Source: Pseudomonas agarici
GTDB lineage: Bacteria > Pseudomonadota > Gammaproteobacteria > Pseudomonadales > Pseudomonadaceae
Direction: 5' to 3'
Length of the DNA stretch: 64,000 nucleotides
Assembly: GCF_900109755.1 (NCBI RefSeq)
Contig: NZ_FOAR01000003.1
Location: forward strand, 220,604 to 284,603
The position numbers and the translations under genes are program-made. Position 1 is the first letter of the stretch. Each line of letters begins with the position of its first letter. The notes beneath the pieces were generated by a model. The model worked only from the letters and a program-made list of their open reading frames with translations. It made no database searches and had not been told where the DNA came from. Below, one piece after another: positions 18,950-27,969 of this stretch.

Positions 18950-19729
18950 CTATTTTTCGACAAACGCCCGCTCGATCAGGTAGTCACCCGGTTCGCGCAT
19001 CCGTGGCGAAACAGTCAGGCCGAAGCTGTTGAGCACTTCGCTGGTCTCGTCGAGCATGCTCGGACTGCCGCACAACATGGCTCGGTCGTCCTGCGGGTTG
19101 ATCGGTGGCAGGCCGATATCGCTGAACAGCTTGCCGCTACGCATCAGGTCGGTCAGGCGACCTTCGTTCTCGAACGGTTCACGGGTCACGGTCGGGTAGT
19201 AGATCAGTTTGTCACGCAGCGCCTCGCCGAAGAATTCGTTCTGCGGTAGGTGCTCGGTGATGAACTCGCGGTAGGCGACTTCGTTGACGTAACGCACGCC
19301 ATGGCACAGGATCACCTTGTCGAAACGCTCGTAGGTTTCCGGGTCCTGGATCACGCTCATGAACGGTGCCAGGCCAGTACCGGTGCTTAGCAGATACAGG
19401 TGTTTGCCCGGCTTGAGGTCGTCGAGTACCAGGGTGCCTGTAGGCTTCTTGCTGATGATAATCTCATCGCCTTCCTTCAGGTGCTGCAACTGGGAGGTCA
19501 AAGGACCGTCCGGCACCTTGATGCTGAAGAATTCAAGATGTTCTTCCCAGTTCGGGCTGGCGATCGAATAAGCACGCATCAGCGGTCGACCGTTAGGCTG
19601 TTGCAGGCCGATCATCACGAACTGACCGTTTTCGAAGCGCAGGCCCGGGTCGCGGGTACACTTGAAGCTGAACAGAGTGTCATTCCAGTGGTGAACACTG
19701 AGGACGCGCTCGTGATTCATGTTGCTCAT
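18950..19729 (-). CDS. fpr: Ferredoxin/flavodoxin-NADP reductase
   Basis: A 259-residue FAD protein that moves electrons between NADPH and ferredoxin or flavodoxin. RAYSIASPNWEEHLEFFSI (about 50-68) is the FAD-binding RxYS region, and LLSTGTGLAPFMSVIQDP (about 108-125) and MLCGSPSML bind NADP. The C-terminus ends in FVEK, typical of bacterial Fpr. It is divergent from the LysR gene finR and convergent with trmO. Confidence 0.95.
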   Translation of the reverse strand: MSNMNHERVLSVHHWNDTLFSFKCTRDPGLRFENGQFVMIGLQQPNGRPLMRAYSIASPNWEEHLEFFSIKVPDGPLTSQLQHLKEGDEIIISKKPTGTLVLDDLKPGKHLYLLSTGTGLAPFMSVIQDPETYERFDKVILCHGVRYVNEVAYREFITEHLPQNEFFGEALRDKLIYYPTVTREPFENEGRLTDLMRSGKLFSDIGLPPINPQDDRAMLCGSPSMLDETSEVLNSFGLTVSPRMREPGDYLIERAFVEK

Positions 19730-19833
19730 TGGGGTGTGACTCCTGGAAATTAGCTCTGCGCTGTCAGTAAACAGCTATCAAGACGCGCGATTGCATAGCA
19801 TTCTAATGCCGGCGACAATATCTGTTAAATTAA

Positions 19834-19853
19834 TTATCAAGATAAGGGTTATC
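19834..19853. promoter_or_regulatory. Candidate FinR operator in the fpr-finR intergenic region
   Basis: A stacked dyad TTATC-AA-GATAA-GGG-TTATC lies 13-32 bases before the finR ATG and about 105 bases from fpr. LysR regulators usually bind such dyads between themselves and a divergent target. FinR control of fpr is known in P. putida; the site assignment is inferred. Confidence 0.45.
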
Positions 19854-19865
19854 GGTTATATAGAT

Positions 19866-20792
19866 ATGAGATTTACTCTCCGCCAACTTCAGGTATTCGT
19901 CACGGTCGCCCAACAGGAAAGCGTATCACGCGCCGCCGGGCTGCTGGCTCTTTCCCAATCAGCCGCGAGCACCTCGATCACCGAGCTCGAGCGGCAATCG
20001 AGCTGCCAGTTATTCGACCGTGCCGGCAAGCGCCTGAGCCTCAACGCCCTGGGCAAGCAGTTGCTGCCGCAAGCCGTGGCGTTGCTGGACCAGGCCAAGG
20101 ACATCGAAGACCTGCTCAATGGCAAGTCCGGCTTCGGTTCACTGGCAGTGGGCGCCACCCTGACCATTGGTAATTACCTGGCGACGCTGTTGATCGGCAG
20201 CTTCATGCAACTGCACCCGGAGAGCCAGGTGAAACTGCATGTGCAGAACACGGCGAACATTGTGCAACAGGTCGCCCATTACGAAATTGACCTGGGTCTG
20301 ATCGAAGGTGACTGCAGCCACCCGGATATCGAAGTGCAGACCTGGGTCGAAGACGAACTGGTGGTGTTTTGCGCCCCACAGCATCCGCTGGCAAAACGCG
20401 GTCGCACGACCTTGGCAGAGCTGACCCAGGAGGCCTGGATCCTGCGCGAGCAGGGCTCGGGGACGCGGCTGACCTTCGACCAGGCCATGCGGCATCACCG
20501 CAACGCGCTGAATGTCCGTCTGGAACTGGAACATACCGAAGCCATCAAGCGGGCGGTGGAATCGGGGCTGGGAATCGGCTGCATCTCGCGCCTGGCTTTG
20601 CGTGACGCGTTCCGCCGGGGCAGCCTGGTGCCGGTGGAAACGCCGGACCTGGACCTGGCGCGGCAATTCTACTTTATCTGGCACAAGCAGAAGTACCAGA
20701 CCTCGGCCATGCGCGAATTCCTCGACCTGTGCCGCAACCTCACCGCCGGCGTCCAGCGTAGCGATGAGATCGTGTTGCCAACGATCGCCTAG
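19866..20792 (+). CDS. finR: LysR-family regulator FinR
   Basis: A 308-residue LysR-type regulator. The winged HTH is at about residues 1-60 (MRFTLRQLQVFVTVAQQESV, then AAGLLALSQSAASTSITELE), and the substrate domain follows from about 90. Divergent placement next to fpr is the arrangement of FinR in P. putida, where it is needed for induction of fpr by oxidants. The start chosen is the ATG that begins the HTH; the longer upstream frame would add an AT-rich untranslated leader. Confidence 0.85.
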   Translation: MRFTLRQLQVFVTVAQQESVSRAAGLLALSQSAASTSITELERQSSCQLFDRAGKRLSLNALGKQLLPQAVALLDQAKDIEDLLNGKSGFGSLAVGATLTIGNYLATLLIGSFMQLHPESQVKLHVQNTANIVQQVAHYEIDLGLIEGDCSHPDIEVQTWVEDELVVFCAPQHPLAKRGRTTLAELTQEAWILREQGSGTRLTFDQAMRHHRNALNVRLELEHTEAIKRAVESGLGIGCISRLALRDAFRRGSLVPVETPDLDLARQFYFIWHKQKYQTSAMREFLDLCRNLTAGVQRSDEIVLPTIA

Positions 20793-20799
20793 GCTCCAC

Positions 20800-20837
20800 A
20801 AAAAACCACCGAGCGGCGATCAAGCGAGCCGGTTTTT
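20800..20837. terminator. Probable bidirectional terminator
   Basis: AAAAACC and GGTTTTT flank a GC-rich core between finR and the convergent dgkA, giving a stem that begins with A's and ends in T's on either strand. Confidence 0.45.
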
Positions 20838-20878
20838 ACCGCAGCACGATCGTCGCGTGGGCAGTTTTCGTGCAGCGC

Positions 20879-21244
20879 TTACAGAAGGATGACGGCCCAG
20901 ACCAGGGCAATCATGCTCAGGGCGATGAACTGGGCGGCACTGCCCATGTCCTTGGCATTTTTCGACAACGGATGCCGGTCGAGAGAAATCCGGTCGATGG
21001 CCGCTTCCACCGCCGAGTTGAGCAACTCGACGATCAGCGCCAGCAGGCACACGGCAATCAATAGTGCGCGCTCGACCCGACCGACGTTGAGAACGAACGC
21101 CAGCGGGATCAACACCACGTTCAGCAGCACCAACTGACGAAACGCCGCCTCACCGGTGAACGCGGCGCGCAGGCCATCGAGGGAATATCCCGATGCGTTG
21201 AGGATACGTTTGAAACCGGTTTGACCTTTAAAAGGCGAAGACAT
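20879..21244 (-). CDS. dgkA: Diacylglycerol kinase
   Basis: A 121-residue inner-membrane enzyme with three helices that recycles diacylglycerol to phosphatidate. The signature EAAFRQ, followed by the block VELLNSAVEAAIDRIS and then KNAKDMGSAAQF, identifies the DgkA family and includes the catalytic Glu and the conserved Lys/Asp. It is followed upstream by erdR on the same strand, as in P. aeruginosa (PA3603-PA3604). Confidence 0.93.
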   Translation of the reverse strand: MSSPFKGQTGFKRILNASGYSLDGLRAAFTGEAAFRQLVLLNVVLIPLAFVLNVGRVERALLIAVCLLALIVELLNSAVEAAIDRISLDRHPLSKNAKDMGSAAQFIALSMIALVWAVILL

Positions 21245-21321
21245 AAGTAGGCAACTGAGCGAAAAGAGGTAGGAAAGCTAATTCAACAAAAGTCAAAAAA
21301 GCGTGAATAGTCGGTATTCTA

Positions 21322-21969
21322 TCAGCTCGAAATTGATTCGAGCTGTTGCAGGAGCAAGGCAGCCTGGGTACGGGTCCGCACGCCCAGCTTGCGGAAGATC
21401 GCCGTGACGTGAGCCTTGATCGTCGCCTCGGACACACTCAGCTCATGGGCGATCTGTTTGTTCAGCAGCCCTTCGCAAACCCTGGTCAGCACCCGGAACT
21501 GCTGGGGTGTCAGACTGGCCAGACCGGCGCTGGCGGCCTTGGCCTCCTCGGAGACGCTGACAGCTTCGAAGGCCTGCGGTGGCCACCAGACATCGCCGTC
21601 GAGCACTGTGCGCACAGCCCTTTGAATCACCTCCAGGGAGCTGGATTTGGGGATAAAGCCACTGGCGCCGAATTCGCGGGAACGTACCACCACCGAGGCC
21701 TCTTCCTGAGCCGAGACCATGACTACCGGAATCTGCGGGTATTGGCCGCGCAGCAACACCAGACCGGAGAAACCGTAGGCGCCGGGCATGTTCAGGTCCA
21801 GCAGGACCAGGTCCCAATCGGCTTTCTCGGTCAGGCGGGTTTCCAGCTCGGCAATGCTCGCCACCTCCACCAGCCGTACATCGGGCCCAAGCCCAAGAGT
21901 CACCGCCTGATGCAATGCACTGCGAAAAAGAGGGTGGTCGTCGGCGATCAGGATTTCGTATGTGGTCAT
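21322..21969 (-). CDS. erdR: NarL/LuxR-family response regulator ErdR
   Basis: A 215-residue response regulator: receiver domain (about 1-125) with phospho-acceptor Asp in LVLLDLNMPG and conserved Asp pair IADDHPLF, then a LuxR-type HTH (about 148-210) reading LTPQQFRVLTRVCEGLLNKQ and SVSEATIKAHVTAIFRKLGV. Neighbourhood with dgkA and sequence type match ErdR (CrbR), which with the MxtR/CrbS kinase controls acetyl-CoA synthetase and alcohol oxidation. No kinase gene is adjacent. The start is the ATG before TTYEILIADD. Confidence 0.85.
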   Translation of the reverse strand: MTTYEILIADDHPLFRSALHQAVTLGLGPDVRLVEVASIAELETRLTEKADWDLVLLDLNMPGAYGFSGLVLLRGQYPQIPVVMVSAQEEASVVVRSREFGASGFIPKSSSLEVIQRAVRTVLDGDVWWPPQAFEAVSVSEEAKAASAGLASLTPQQFRVLTRVCEGLLNKQIAHELSVSEATIKAHVTAIFRKLGVRTRTQAALLLQQLESISS

Positions 21970-22208
21970 TTTCCCAATGATCCTGTTATTAGGCGAGCGT
22001 CGATCGGTTGGCGACTCGCCGAAACCTGTCAAAGCGACAACTTGCAAAAGCTGTGTACCACGAGGACAGGTTCCACGCTAAAAGCCCGGAACACCGGCCT
22101 GTCAACACTCTGGCGCAGGCGAATCGGCGCCAAGCATGACCAGCGCAGCCAAGGTGGTCAAGTTCGATACGTTACGGCACAGCCATCGACTGGCCAATAA
22201 CAGTGCCA

Positions 22209-22934
22209 TCATGCACATGGCACTGGAAGAAAAGACTTGAGTCGCCGATGGGCCTCATCATCCAGATCGAGCGGCAACTGGAATTTGGCGCCCAGGTAAT
22301 GGGCAGTAAAGACCTCCAGCAAGGCACTCACCGCCTCGCCGGCACGGGTATCGCCCGCCAGCTCCAGGCACAAGGCGCCCACCTCCGCGGTGCAGAAGTG
22401 GTCGTCGCGTTTGGAGCGGCGCAATTTGTAGCGCGACAACTGCTCAAACTCCAGGCTCAGCACCGGGAAGCGCTCAAGATAAGGGCTTTTACGAAACATC
22501 TTGCGTGCCTCGGTCCAGGTCGCGTCTAGCAAGATAAACAACGGTCGCCTACCGTCTACCCGCTGTACCTGGGTTACCACCCGCTCCGGTGCCACGAATT
22601 CTCCCGGGAACACGATAAACGGTTGCCATTGAGGGTCGGCCAGCAAGGCCAGCAATTGCGGATCAACCTCGGTGCGCGACCAACTGAAGGCCGTGGTATC
22701 GGCGATCACATCGGCGATCAACCAACCGGTATTGCTCGGCTTCATCGGTTCGACATCGTGCATCAGCAGACATATCGCCGACTGCGCCGCGACCCGGGGG
22801 CGCCAGCCACACAGGCAATACTGCGCAATCACACGACAGCCCTCACAACGCTCGGCCCTTGAGCCCCGCGCGGTGAACGGCGCTTTGGCGCGGGCCAGGC
22901 GCTGGGCGCGCAGACGGGAAACCGCGTGGCTCAT
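22209..22934 (-). CDS. DTW-domain tRNA-uridine aminocarboxypropyltransferase
   Basis: A 241-residue DTW protein. This family (TapT/TuaA type) transfers the 3-amino-3-carboxypropyl group of S-adenosylmethionine to uridine in tRNA. A Cys-rich N-terminal segment, CEGCRVIAQYCLCGW (about residues 27-41), resembles a zinc-binding knuckle. The DxTW signature is seen as LLDATWTEARKM and the following conserved block as LSRYKLRRS. An upstream in-frame TTG would add six residues; the ATG was preferred. It corresponds in position to PA3606. Confidence 0.85.
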   Translation of the reverse strand: MSHAVSRLRAQRLARAKAPFTARGSRAERCEGCRVIAQYCLCGWRPRVAAQSAICLLMHDVEPMKPSNTGWLIADVIADTTAFSWSRTEVDPQLLALLADPQWQPFIVFPGEFVAPERVVTQVQRVDGRRPLFILLDATWTEARKMFRKSPYLERFPVLSLEFEQLSRYKLRRSKRDDHFCTAEVGALCLELAGDTRAGEAVSALLEVFTAHYLGAKFQLPLDLDDEAHRRLKSFLPVPCA

Positions 22935-23158
22935 AAGCTGCAACGCTGACAAAAAGAAGGGCTGAACACGAAAATACGACTCACAGCGATAAAAAGTACG
23001 GGAAGTTTAACAGAGGCAATGGCGCCGTTTGAGCAGCGGCCCGTCGATACTGCCTTCAGCCCCTAGTAGGGCCTACAACTGCCCTCTATACTTCGCGACC
23101 ACTGAACGCACAGTCCGGTAGCGGGTCGAAGCACCCGTGACCCCATCAGGAGAGTTTC

Positions 23159-23584
23159 ATGCTGCGCCTTATCGTACCGTCCATCGCCCTTTTGCTGGCG
23201 TTGCCCTTCAGTGCCCAAGCGGCCTCGCTGAAGGATTTCGAACTGAACAAAATGCTGCAGGACGTCGCGCACAAGAGCAACCAAACCCTGCCTCGCGAAC
23301 TCGACAACAATATCCTCGAAGTTGCCTACACGGTGGAAGGCAACCAGTTAATCGACCATCTCAGCGTGCAATCGGACTATGCCCAAAGCATGCGAGCCAA
23401 TCCAAAGGCGGTCTACCTGCAACTGGGCGCCAGCGTTTGCCGTAACCCCAACTATCGAAAGCTGATGGCTCAGGGCGCGGTGATGCGCTACGAATTCACC
23501 GAGAACAAGAGCAACCGTCCCGTCGCCTCCGCACACTTCGTGGAAAGCGACTGCCCGAAAGCGACGCCGCCGAAGAAAAACTAA
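23159..23584 (+). CDS. Exported PA3611-like protein (quorum-sensing-regulated factor family)
   Basis: A 141-residue protein with a signal peptide (MLRLIVPSIALLLALPFSAQA, cleaved before ASLKDF). Two Cys (ASVCRNP and ESDCPK) could form a disulfide. Position between the DTW gene and recX-recA and general appearance match P. aeruginosa PA3611, named a quorum-sensing-regulated virulence factor of unknown mechanism. ATG preceded by CAGGAGAGTTTC. No autoinducer box was identified here. Confidence 0.7.
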   Translation: MLRLIVPSIALLLALPFSAQAASLKDFELNKMLQDVAHKSNQTLPRELDNNILEVAYTVEGNQLIDHLSVQSDYAQSMRANPKAVYLQLGASVCRNPNYRKLMAQGAVMRYEFTENKSNRPVASAHFVESDCPKATPPKKN

Positions 23585-23779
23585 TCACTGGCACGCCTGG
23601 CGTCGTTGTTCATCATCGGCGCGCAGCTCCGCCACCAGCGCTTGCATGTAGCGCGAGTGCCGTCTCGCGCCCTCCAGCCGTCGGCGACATTCATCCTCCA
23701 GGCTGAGTTGGTTGCTCAGTGCAGCCATCTGCAACAATTGATACAGCTCGTTATCGACTTCTAGCGTTATCCTCTCCAT
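23585..23779 (-). CDS. Small ribbon-helix-helix-like protein
   Basis: A 64-residue protein whose ATG is preceded by a strong AGGAGG. MERITLEVDNELYQLLQMAA, then LSNQLSLEDECRRRLE, has the strand–helix–turn–helix look of an Arc/MetJ-like ribbon-helix-helix DNA-binding fold, followed by a charged helix. No toxin partner is adjacent. Function unknown. It ends back to back with the PA3611-like gene. Confidence 0.6.
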   Translation of the reverse strand: MERITLEVDNELYQLLQMAALSNQLSLEDECRRRLEGARRHSRYMQALVAELRADDEQRRQACQ

Positions 23780-24102
23780 CACCCGCCTCCTTGTCATCCC
23801 GGTACAGATCCTACCACCTGAAAACACCGGCCTGGACCTGTCACACCGATGAAACGCTTCAGGCCAGCTTGTAATGTAAGTCAATCAGAGTAAGAAGTCG
23901 CGGGCACAACTTCTGACGAGCGGTGCACGTCATCCGCAACGCTACAACAAGCTGTTGCCAGACAAGACTTTATAGGCCCATGATCAATTCGCCAGGTCTC
24001 ATGCAAAGACATTGAGCTGGCTATACAGCGGCGCATGCAGTCTCGCGGCAACGGTGAATATTTCGACCGTGCCAGAAGTTCTGTATATGAAGGAGAAGTT
24101 GA
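23780..24102. other. Intergenic region upstream of LOG gene
   Basis: About 320 bases between divergent genes. Only the ribosome site of each gene is clear (AGGAGG at the left, AAGGAGAAG at the right). No hairpin with T-tract and no recognised operator were found. Confidence 0.35.
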
Positions 24103-25221
24103 ATGCCTTACCAATCGGATGACTTGCTGTCCCGTCATTTCCAGAGCAACGGTGTCGACCTGACCAGCAAGGTCGAAGAACAACTCAAGTGGGTTGCACC
24201 TGACAGCCCGAACCTCCCGCTTTATCGCGATATGATGCTGACCGTCCTGCGCATGGCCCAGGATGACCGCAATCGCTGGAACGCCAAGATCGTGCTGCAG
24301 GCCCTGCGTGAACTGGAGCATGCTTTTCGAGTGCTGGACCAGTTCAAGGGCCGCCGCAAGGTCACGGTGTTCGGCTCCGCCCGCACTCCCCTCGAACACC
24401 CACTGTACGCCCAAGCCAAGGAACTGGGCGCCGCCCTCGCCCACTCCGACCTGATGGTCATTACCGGTGGCGGTGGCGGTATCATGGCCGCCGCCCATGC
24501 CGGCGCCGGCCTAGAACACAGCCTGGGCTTTAATATCACCCTGCCCTTCGAACAGCAGGCGAATCCAACGGTCGACGGCACTGTTCACCTGCTGTCCTTC
24601 CATTTCTTCTTTACTCGCAAGCTGTTCTTCGTCAAGGAAGCTGACGCGCTGGTGCTGTGCCCAGGCGGATTCGGCACCCTCGATGAAGCGCTGGAAGTGC
24701 TGACCCTGATCCAGACCGGCAAAAGCCCGCTGGTGCCGGTGGTGTTGCTGGATACGCCTGGCGGCAGCTTCTGGAAAGGCGCCCTCGACTTCATCCGCAA
24801 TCAGCTGGAGGCCAATCACTACATCCTGCCAAAGGACCTGAAGCTGGCCCGTCTGGTGTATAGCGCCGATGAGGCAGTGAAGGAAATCAACCAGTTCTAC
24901 AGCAACTTCCACTCAAGCCGCTGGCTGAAGAATCAGTTCGTAATCCGCATGAACCATCCTCTCAACGAACAGGCACTGACGCAATTGGACGAGCAGTTCA
25001 CCGACCTGTGTGTCAGCGGCGGTTTTCATCAGCATGCGTACACTGGCCAGGATCAGGACGAACCGCAATTCAGCCACCTGTCGCGGCTAGCGTTTCATTT
25101 TACCGCGCGGGACCAAGGGCGTTTGCGCGAGCTGGTGGACTTCATCAACCTGCCGGAAAACTGGAGCAAGGCCTGGATACCCGAGCAACAACAAGCCAGG
25201 GAGCCGATCAAAGTCTCGTGA
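24103..25221 (+). CDS. LOG-family nucleotide monophosphate nucleosidase-like protein
   Basis: A 372-residue protein with a central LOG (lysine decarboxylase-like) domain: VFGSARTPLEHP (about 86), ITGGGGGIMAAAHAGA (about 120-135) and the signature PGGFGTLDEALEVL (about 186-199). The family cleaves nucleoside 5'-monophosphates to base and ribose 5-phosphate. N- and C-terminal extensions of about 80 and 110 residues make it longer than plant-type LOG (about 200) and shorter than PpnN (about 450), so the exact substrate is unknown. It is convergent with recX with no gap. Confidence 0.85.
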   Translation: MPYQSDDLLSRHFQSNGVDLTSKVEEQLKWVAPDSPNLPLYRDMMLTVLRMAQDDRNRWNAKIVLQALRELEHAFRVLDQFKGRRKVTVFGSARTPLEHPLYAQAKELGAALAHSDLMVITGGGGGIMAAAHAGAGLEHSLGFNITLPFEQQANPTVDGTVHLLSFHFFFTRKLFFVKEADALVLCPGGFGTLDEALEVLTLIQTGKSPLVPVVLLDTPGGSFWKGALDFIRNQLEANHYILPKDLKLARLVYSADEAVKEINQFYSNFHSSRWLKNQFVIRMNHPLNEQALTQLDEQFTDLCVSGGFHQHAYTGQDQDEPQFSHLSRLAFHFTARDQGRLRELVDFINLPENWSKAWIPEQQQAREPIKVS

Positions 25222-25689
25222 TCAGTCGTCCATGCCTCGGCCGCTGAACAAGCGACCGATCATTTCCATAGAATAACCCCGATAACTCAGGAAGCGTCCC
25301 TGCCGGGCACGCTCACGGGCGTCGACCGGCAGTTGCCCGGCAAACTTGCGCCGCCAGGTGTCTTCCAGTTGCGCCTGCCAATCCAGGCCACTTTCACGCA
25401 GGGCCTGCTCGATATCGCTGCGCTGAAGACCGCGCTGGCTCAGTTCCTCGCGAATGCGCAAAGGCCCATAGCCGGAACGGGCACGGTAAGAAACAAAGCT
25501 TTCGAGGTAACGGGATTCGGACAGCAGCCCCTCTTGCGTCAGACGGTCGAGTTCGCTGTCGATCATTTCGGGAGAAGCGCCGCGCTGGCGCAATTTGCGT
25601 GTCAGCTCGACTCGACCATGCTCGCGTCGTGCGAGCAGGTCCATGGCAGTACGCCGTACAGCAACAGGGGTATCCAGTACGGCGCTCAT
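25222..25689 (-). CDS. recX: Regulatory protein RecX
   Basis: A 155-residue, mostly helical, Arg-rich protein that inhibits RecA filament growth. The three-helix repeats, such as [20 protein letters not shown] and [13 protein letters not shown], match the family. It starts 8 bases after the recA stop and is likely in the same SOS-controlled transcript. Confidence 0.92.
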   Translation of the reverse strand: MSAVLDTPVAVRRTAMDLLARREHGRVELTRKLRQRGASPEMIDSELDRLTQEGLLSESRYLESFVSYRARSGYGPLRIREELSQRGLQRSDIEQALRESGLDWQAQLEDTWRRKFAGQLPVDARERARQGRFLSYRGYSMEMIGRLFSGRGMDD

Positions 25690-25697
25690 CGCTTCAC

Positions 25698-26762
25698 TCA
25701 GAGGTCAGCGTCAGCCAGATCGTCTTCGGTTTCAACGATCGCGGCAGCGCCGGAGTTGGCTTTGGTATCAACGCCTGGGCTCAGCAACTTGTCACGCAGT
25801 TGCTTCTCAAGGGTCGCGGCGATTTCCGGGTTCTCCGCCAGAAACTTGGCCGAGTTGGCCTTGCCCTGACCGATCTTGCTGCCGTTGTAGCTGTACCAGG
25901 CACCGGACTTCTCGACGAAGCCGTGCAGCACGCCCAGGTCGATCATCTCACCATTGAGGTAGATACCCTTGCCGTAGAGAATCTGGAACTCGGCCTGACG
26001 GAACGGCGAAGCCACCTTGTTCTTGACCACCTTGACACGGGTTTCGCTGCCGACCACTTCATCGCCTTCCTTCACCGCGCCGGTACGGCGGATGTCCAGG
26101 CGAACCGAAGCGTAGAACTTCAGCGCGTTACCACCGGTAGTGGTTTCCGGGCTGCCGAACATCACGCCGATTTTCATGCGGATCTGGTTGATGAAAATCA
26201 CCAGGCAGTTGGCGTTCTTGATGTTACCGGTGATCTTGCGCAGCGCCTGGGACATCAAGCGAGCCTGCAGGCCGACATGCATGTCACCCATTTCGCCTTC
26301 GATTTCCGCTTTTGGCACCAGTGCGGCCACGGAGTCGACGATGATCACGTCAACCGCGTTGGAACGTACCAGCATGTCGGTGATTTCCAGGGCCTGCTCG
26401 CCGGTGTCCGGTTGGGACACCAGCAGGTCGTCGACATTCACTCCCAGCTTGCCGGCGTATTCCGGGTCCAGGGCGTGTTCGGCATCGACGAAGGCACAGG
26501 TTGCACCGGCTTTCTGCGCCTGGGCGATGACGGAAAGCGTCAGGGTGGTCTTACCCGAGGATTCCGGGCCGTAGATTTCCACGATACGACCCTTTGGCAG
26601 ACCGCCAATACCGAGCGCGATATCCAGGCCCAGGGAACCGGTGGAGATCGAAGGGATCGCCTGGCGGTCATGATCGCCCATACGCATCACGGCACCCTTG
26701 CCGAATTGACGTTCGATCTGACCCAAGGCCGCAGCCAAGGCTTTCTTCTTGTTGTCGTCCAT
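25698..26762 (-). CDS. recA: Recombinase RecA
   Basis: A 354-residue RecA: Walker [10 protein letters not shown] (about residues 65-73), Walker [11 protein letters not shown], loop L1/L2 region with [14 protein letters not shown] and [12 protein letters not shown], and an acidic C-terminus [11 protein letters not shown]. Start at MDDNKKKAL. Drives strand exchange and LexA/PrtR-type co-cleavage; it is therefore the likely switch for the nearby tailocin repressor. Confidence 0.98.
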   Translation of the reverse strand: MDDNKKKALAAALGQIERQFGKGAVMRMGDHDRQAIPSISTGSLGLDIALGIGGLPKGRIVEIYGPESSGKTTLTLSVIAQAQKAGATCAFVDAEHALDPEYAGKLGVNVDDLLVSQPDTGEQALEITDMLVRSNAVDVIIVDSVAALVPKAEIEGEMGDMHVGLQARLMSQALRKITGNIKNANCLVIFINQIRMKIGVMFGSPETTTGGNALKFYASVRLDIRRTGAVKEGDEVVGSETRVKVVKNKVASPFRQAEFQILYGKGIYLNGEMIDLGVLHGFVEKSGAWYSYNGSKIGQGKANSAKFLAENPEIAATLEKQLRDKLLSPGVDTKANSGAAAIVETEDDLADADL

Positions 26763-26802
26763 TAAAGTCCTCACGTAATCAATAAGGCCTGACGGCCAAC
26801 AC

Positions 26803-26818
26803 CTGTATAAGTAGCCAG
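26803..26818. promoter_or_regulatory. LexA box of recA
   Basis: CTGTATAAGTAGCCAG fits the CTG-N10-CAG consensus and lies about 40 bases upstream of the recA start codon. Confidence 0.85.
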
Positions 26819-26845
26819 TATTATTCCACAGCCTCGGCGGATCGC

Positions 26846-27346
26846 CTACCCCTGTTTTGCGATTTCTGCTTCCGCCCGTCGCAACAGCCCTTCCAGTGCG
26901 GCCCGCACCGTCTGTCGACGGACCGCATCGCGGTCGCCGGGGAAGTGCCGGCGCTCGCTGTCGACCTCGTCGCCGACACCCCAGGCGAGCCAGACGGTGC
27001 CCACCGGCTTTTCCATCGACCCGCCGTCCGGCCCGGCCACGCCACTGACCGCCACGGCAAATTGCGCCGCGCTGTGGGCCTGGGCGCCACGGACCATGGC
27101 CTCGACCACTTCGCGGCTGACCGCACCGACCTGACCGAACAGGACCTCGGGCACCTGCAACTGGCGGGTCTTCTGTTGATTGGAATAGGTCACATAGCCG
27201 GCCTCGAACCAGGCCGAGCTGCCGGGAATCCGCGTGATCGCCTCGGCGATACCGCCGCCGGTACAGGACTCGGCCGTAGTGACCTGGGCGTTCAGAACCT
27301 GCAAACGCCGACCGAGTTCCACGGCCAGTTGGGTGATGTCGTCCAC
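26846..27346 (-). CDS. pncC: CinA-family nicotinamide-nucleotide amidohydrolase PncC
   Basis: A 166-residue stand-alone CinA C-terminal domain that deamidates NMN to NaMN in pyridine nucleotide recycling. Landmarks: [20 protein letters not shown] (about 25-44), [11 protein letters not shown] and [11 protein letters not shown]. Start is a GTG with AGGAG 7 bases upstream; an upstream in-frame alternative start lacks this. It is the 'cinA' border of the mutS-cinA tailocin site. Confidence 0.92.
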   Translation of the reverse strand: MDDITQLAVELGRRLQVLNAQVTTAESCTGGGIAEAITRIPGSSAWFEAGYVTYSNQQKTRQLQVPEVLFGQVGAVSREVVEAMVRGAQAHSAAQFAVAVSGVAGPDGGSMEKPVGTVWLAWGVGDEVDSERRHFPGDRDAVRRQTVRAALEGLLRRAEAEIAKQG

Positions 27347-27432
27347 GTTGCTCTCCTGACGGGGCCGGTTGCGCAAAATGAACACCCTACATGAGCGCCT
27401 CGGACTTTCAAGCCGCGATGTGCATCCGCCGC

Positions 27433-27969
27433 TCAGTGCGACACCGCCTCGGCATACGCCTGACAGGCCTGCAAGGCAATCAGGGCGCGGTCGCCGTCGT
27501 CGGTGATGGCGATAATTCGTTGAGCATGCGCCGGGTCAAGTCGGGCGCGTGCGGCTGCATGAACCACGCCGCTGGCGGCGGTGGTGGCTGGCATCGCGCA
27601 GCCACTGGCAAGATCGCCTGCGTCGAGGAGGACTGACAACCGCAGATCAGCAGTGGCAATCCGATCGCGCAAGCGCGCCTGATCCTGTTGTACATCACTC
27701 AACTCCTTTGCATGGATCTGGTCGCTGGCCTGGAGCTGCTGCTCCAGGGCCAGGCGTTTATCCTGTTCGGCACGTTGCTGCGTTGCTGCGGCCAGGGCAA
27801 TCTGGTGGAGCGTGTCGGCTTGCTGTCTGGCTTGATGCTCCAGTTGCAGGCCGTAACGCCAGTCCTGAATCCACCAGGCCAGCGCCGCCGAGCTGCCGGC
27901 CACAATGGCCAACAGCGCGACAGCGACGAATAGACGGTAAGGCGCCGGGATCAGATCGAGGAAACGCAT
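27433..27969 (-). CDS. Rz-like i-spanin (LysB family)
   Basis: A 178-residue spanin inner-membrane subunit. One N-terminal transmembrane helix (LFVAVALLAIVAGSSAALAWW, about 14-34) is followed by a long coiled coil rich in Gln/Ala/Leu (about 40-115), the usual Rz architecture. It overlaps the end of the endolysin gene and contains the o-spanin gene in another frame. Last gene of the tailocin lysis set, releasing particles by disrupting the outer membrane. Confidence 0.8.
   Translation of the reverse strand: MRFLDLIPAPYRLFVAVALLAIVAGSSAALAWWIQDWRYGLQLEHQARQQADTLHQIALAAATQQRAEQDKRLALEQQLQASDQIHAKELSDVQQDQARLRDRIATADLRLSVLLDAGDLASGCAMPATTAASGVVHAAARARLDPAHAQRIIAITDDGDRALIALQACQAYAEAVSH
27480..27695 (-). 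CDS. Embedded Rz1-like o-spanin lipoprotein
   Basis: A 71-residue lipoprotein nested entirely within the Rz gene in a different frame. It starts MYNRIRRACAIGLPLLICGC, with lipobox LICGC, and has a Pro-rich stretch (QPPPPPAAW), the two hallmarks of Rz1. ATG at 27695; a GTG one codon earlier is also possible. The nested layout is the lambda Rz/Rz1 arrangement. Confidence 0.75.
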   Translation of the reverse strand: MYNRIRRACAIGLPLLICGCQSSSTQAILPVAARCQPPPPPAAWFMQPHAPDLTRRMLNELSPSPTTATAP

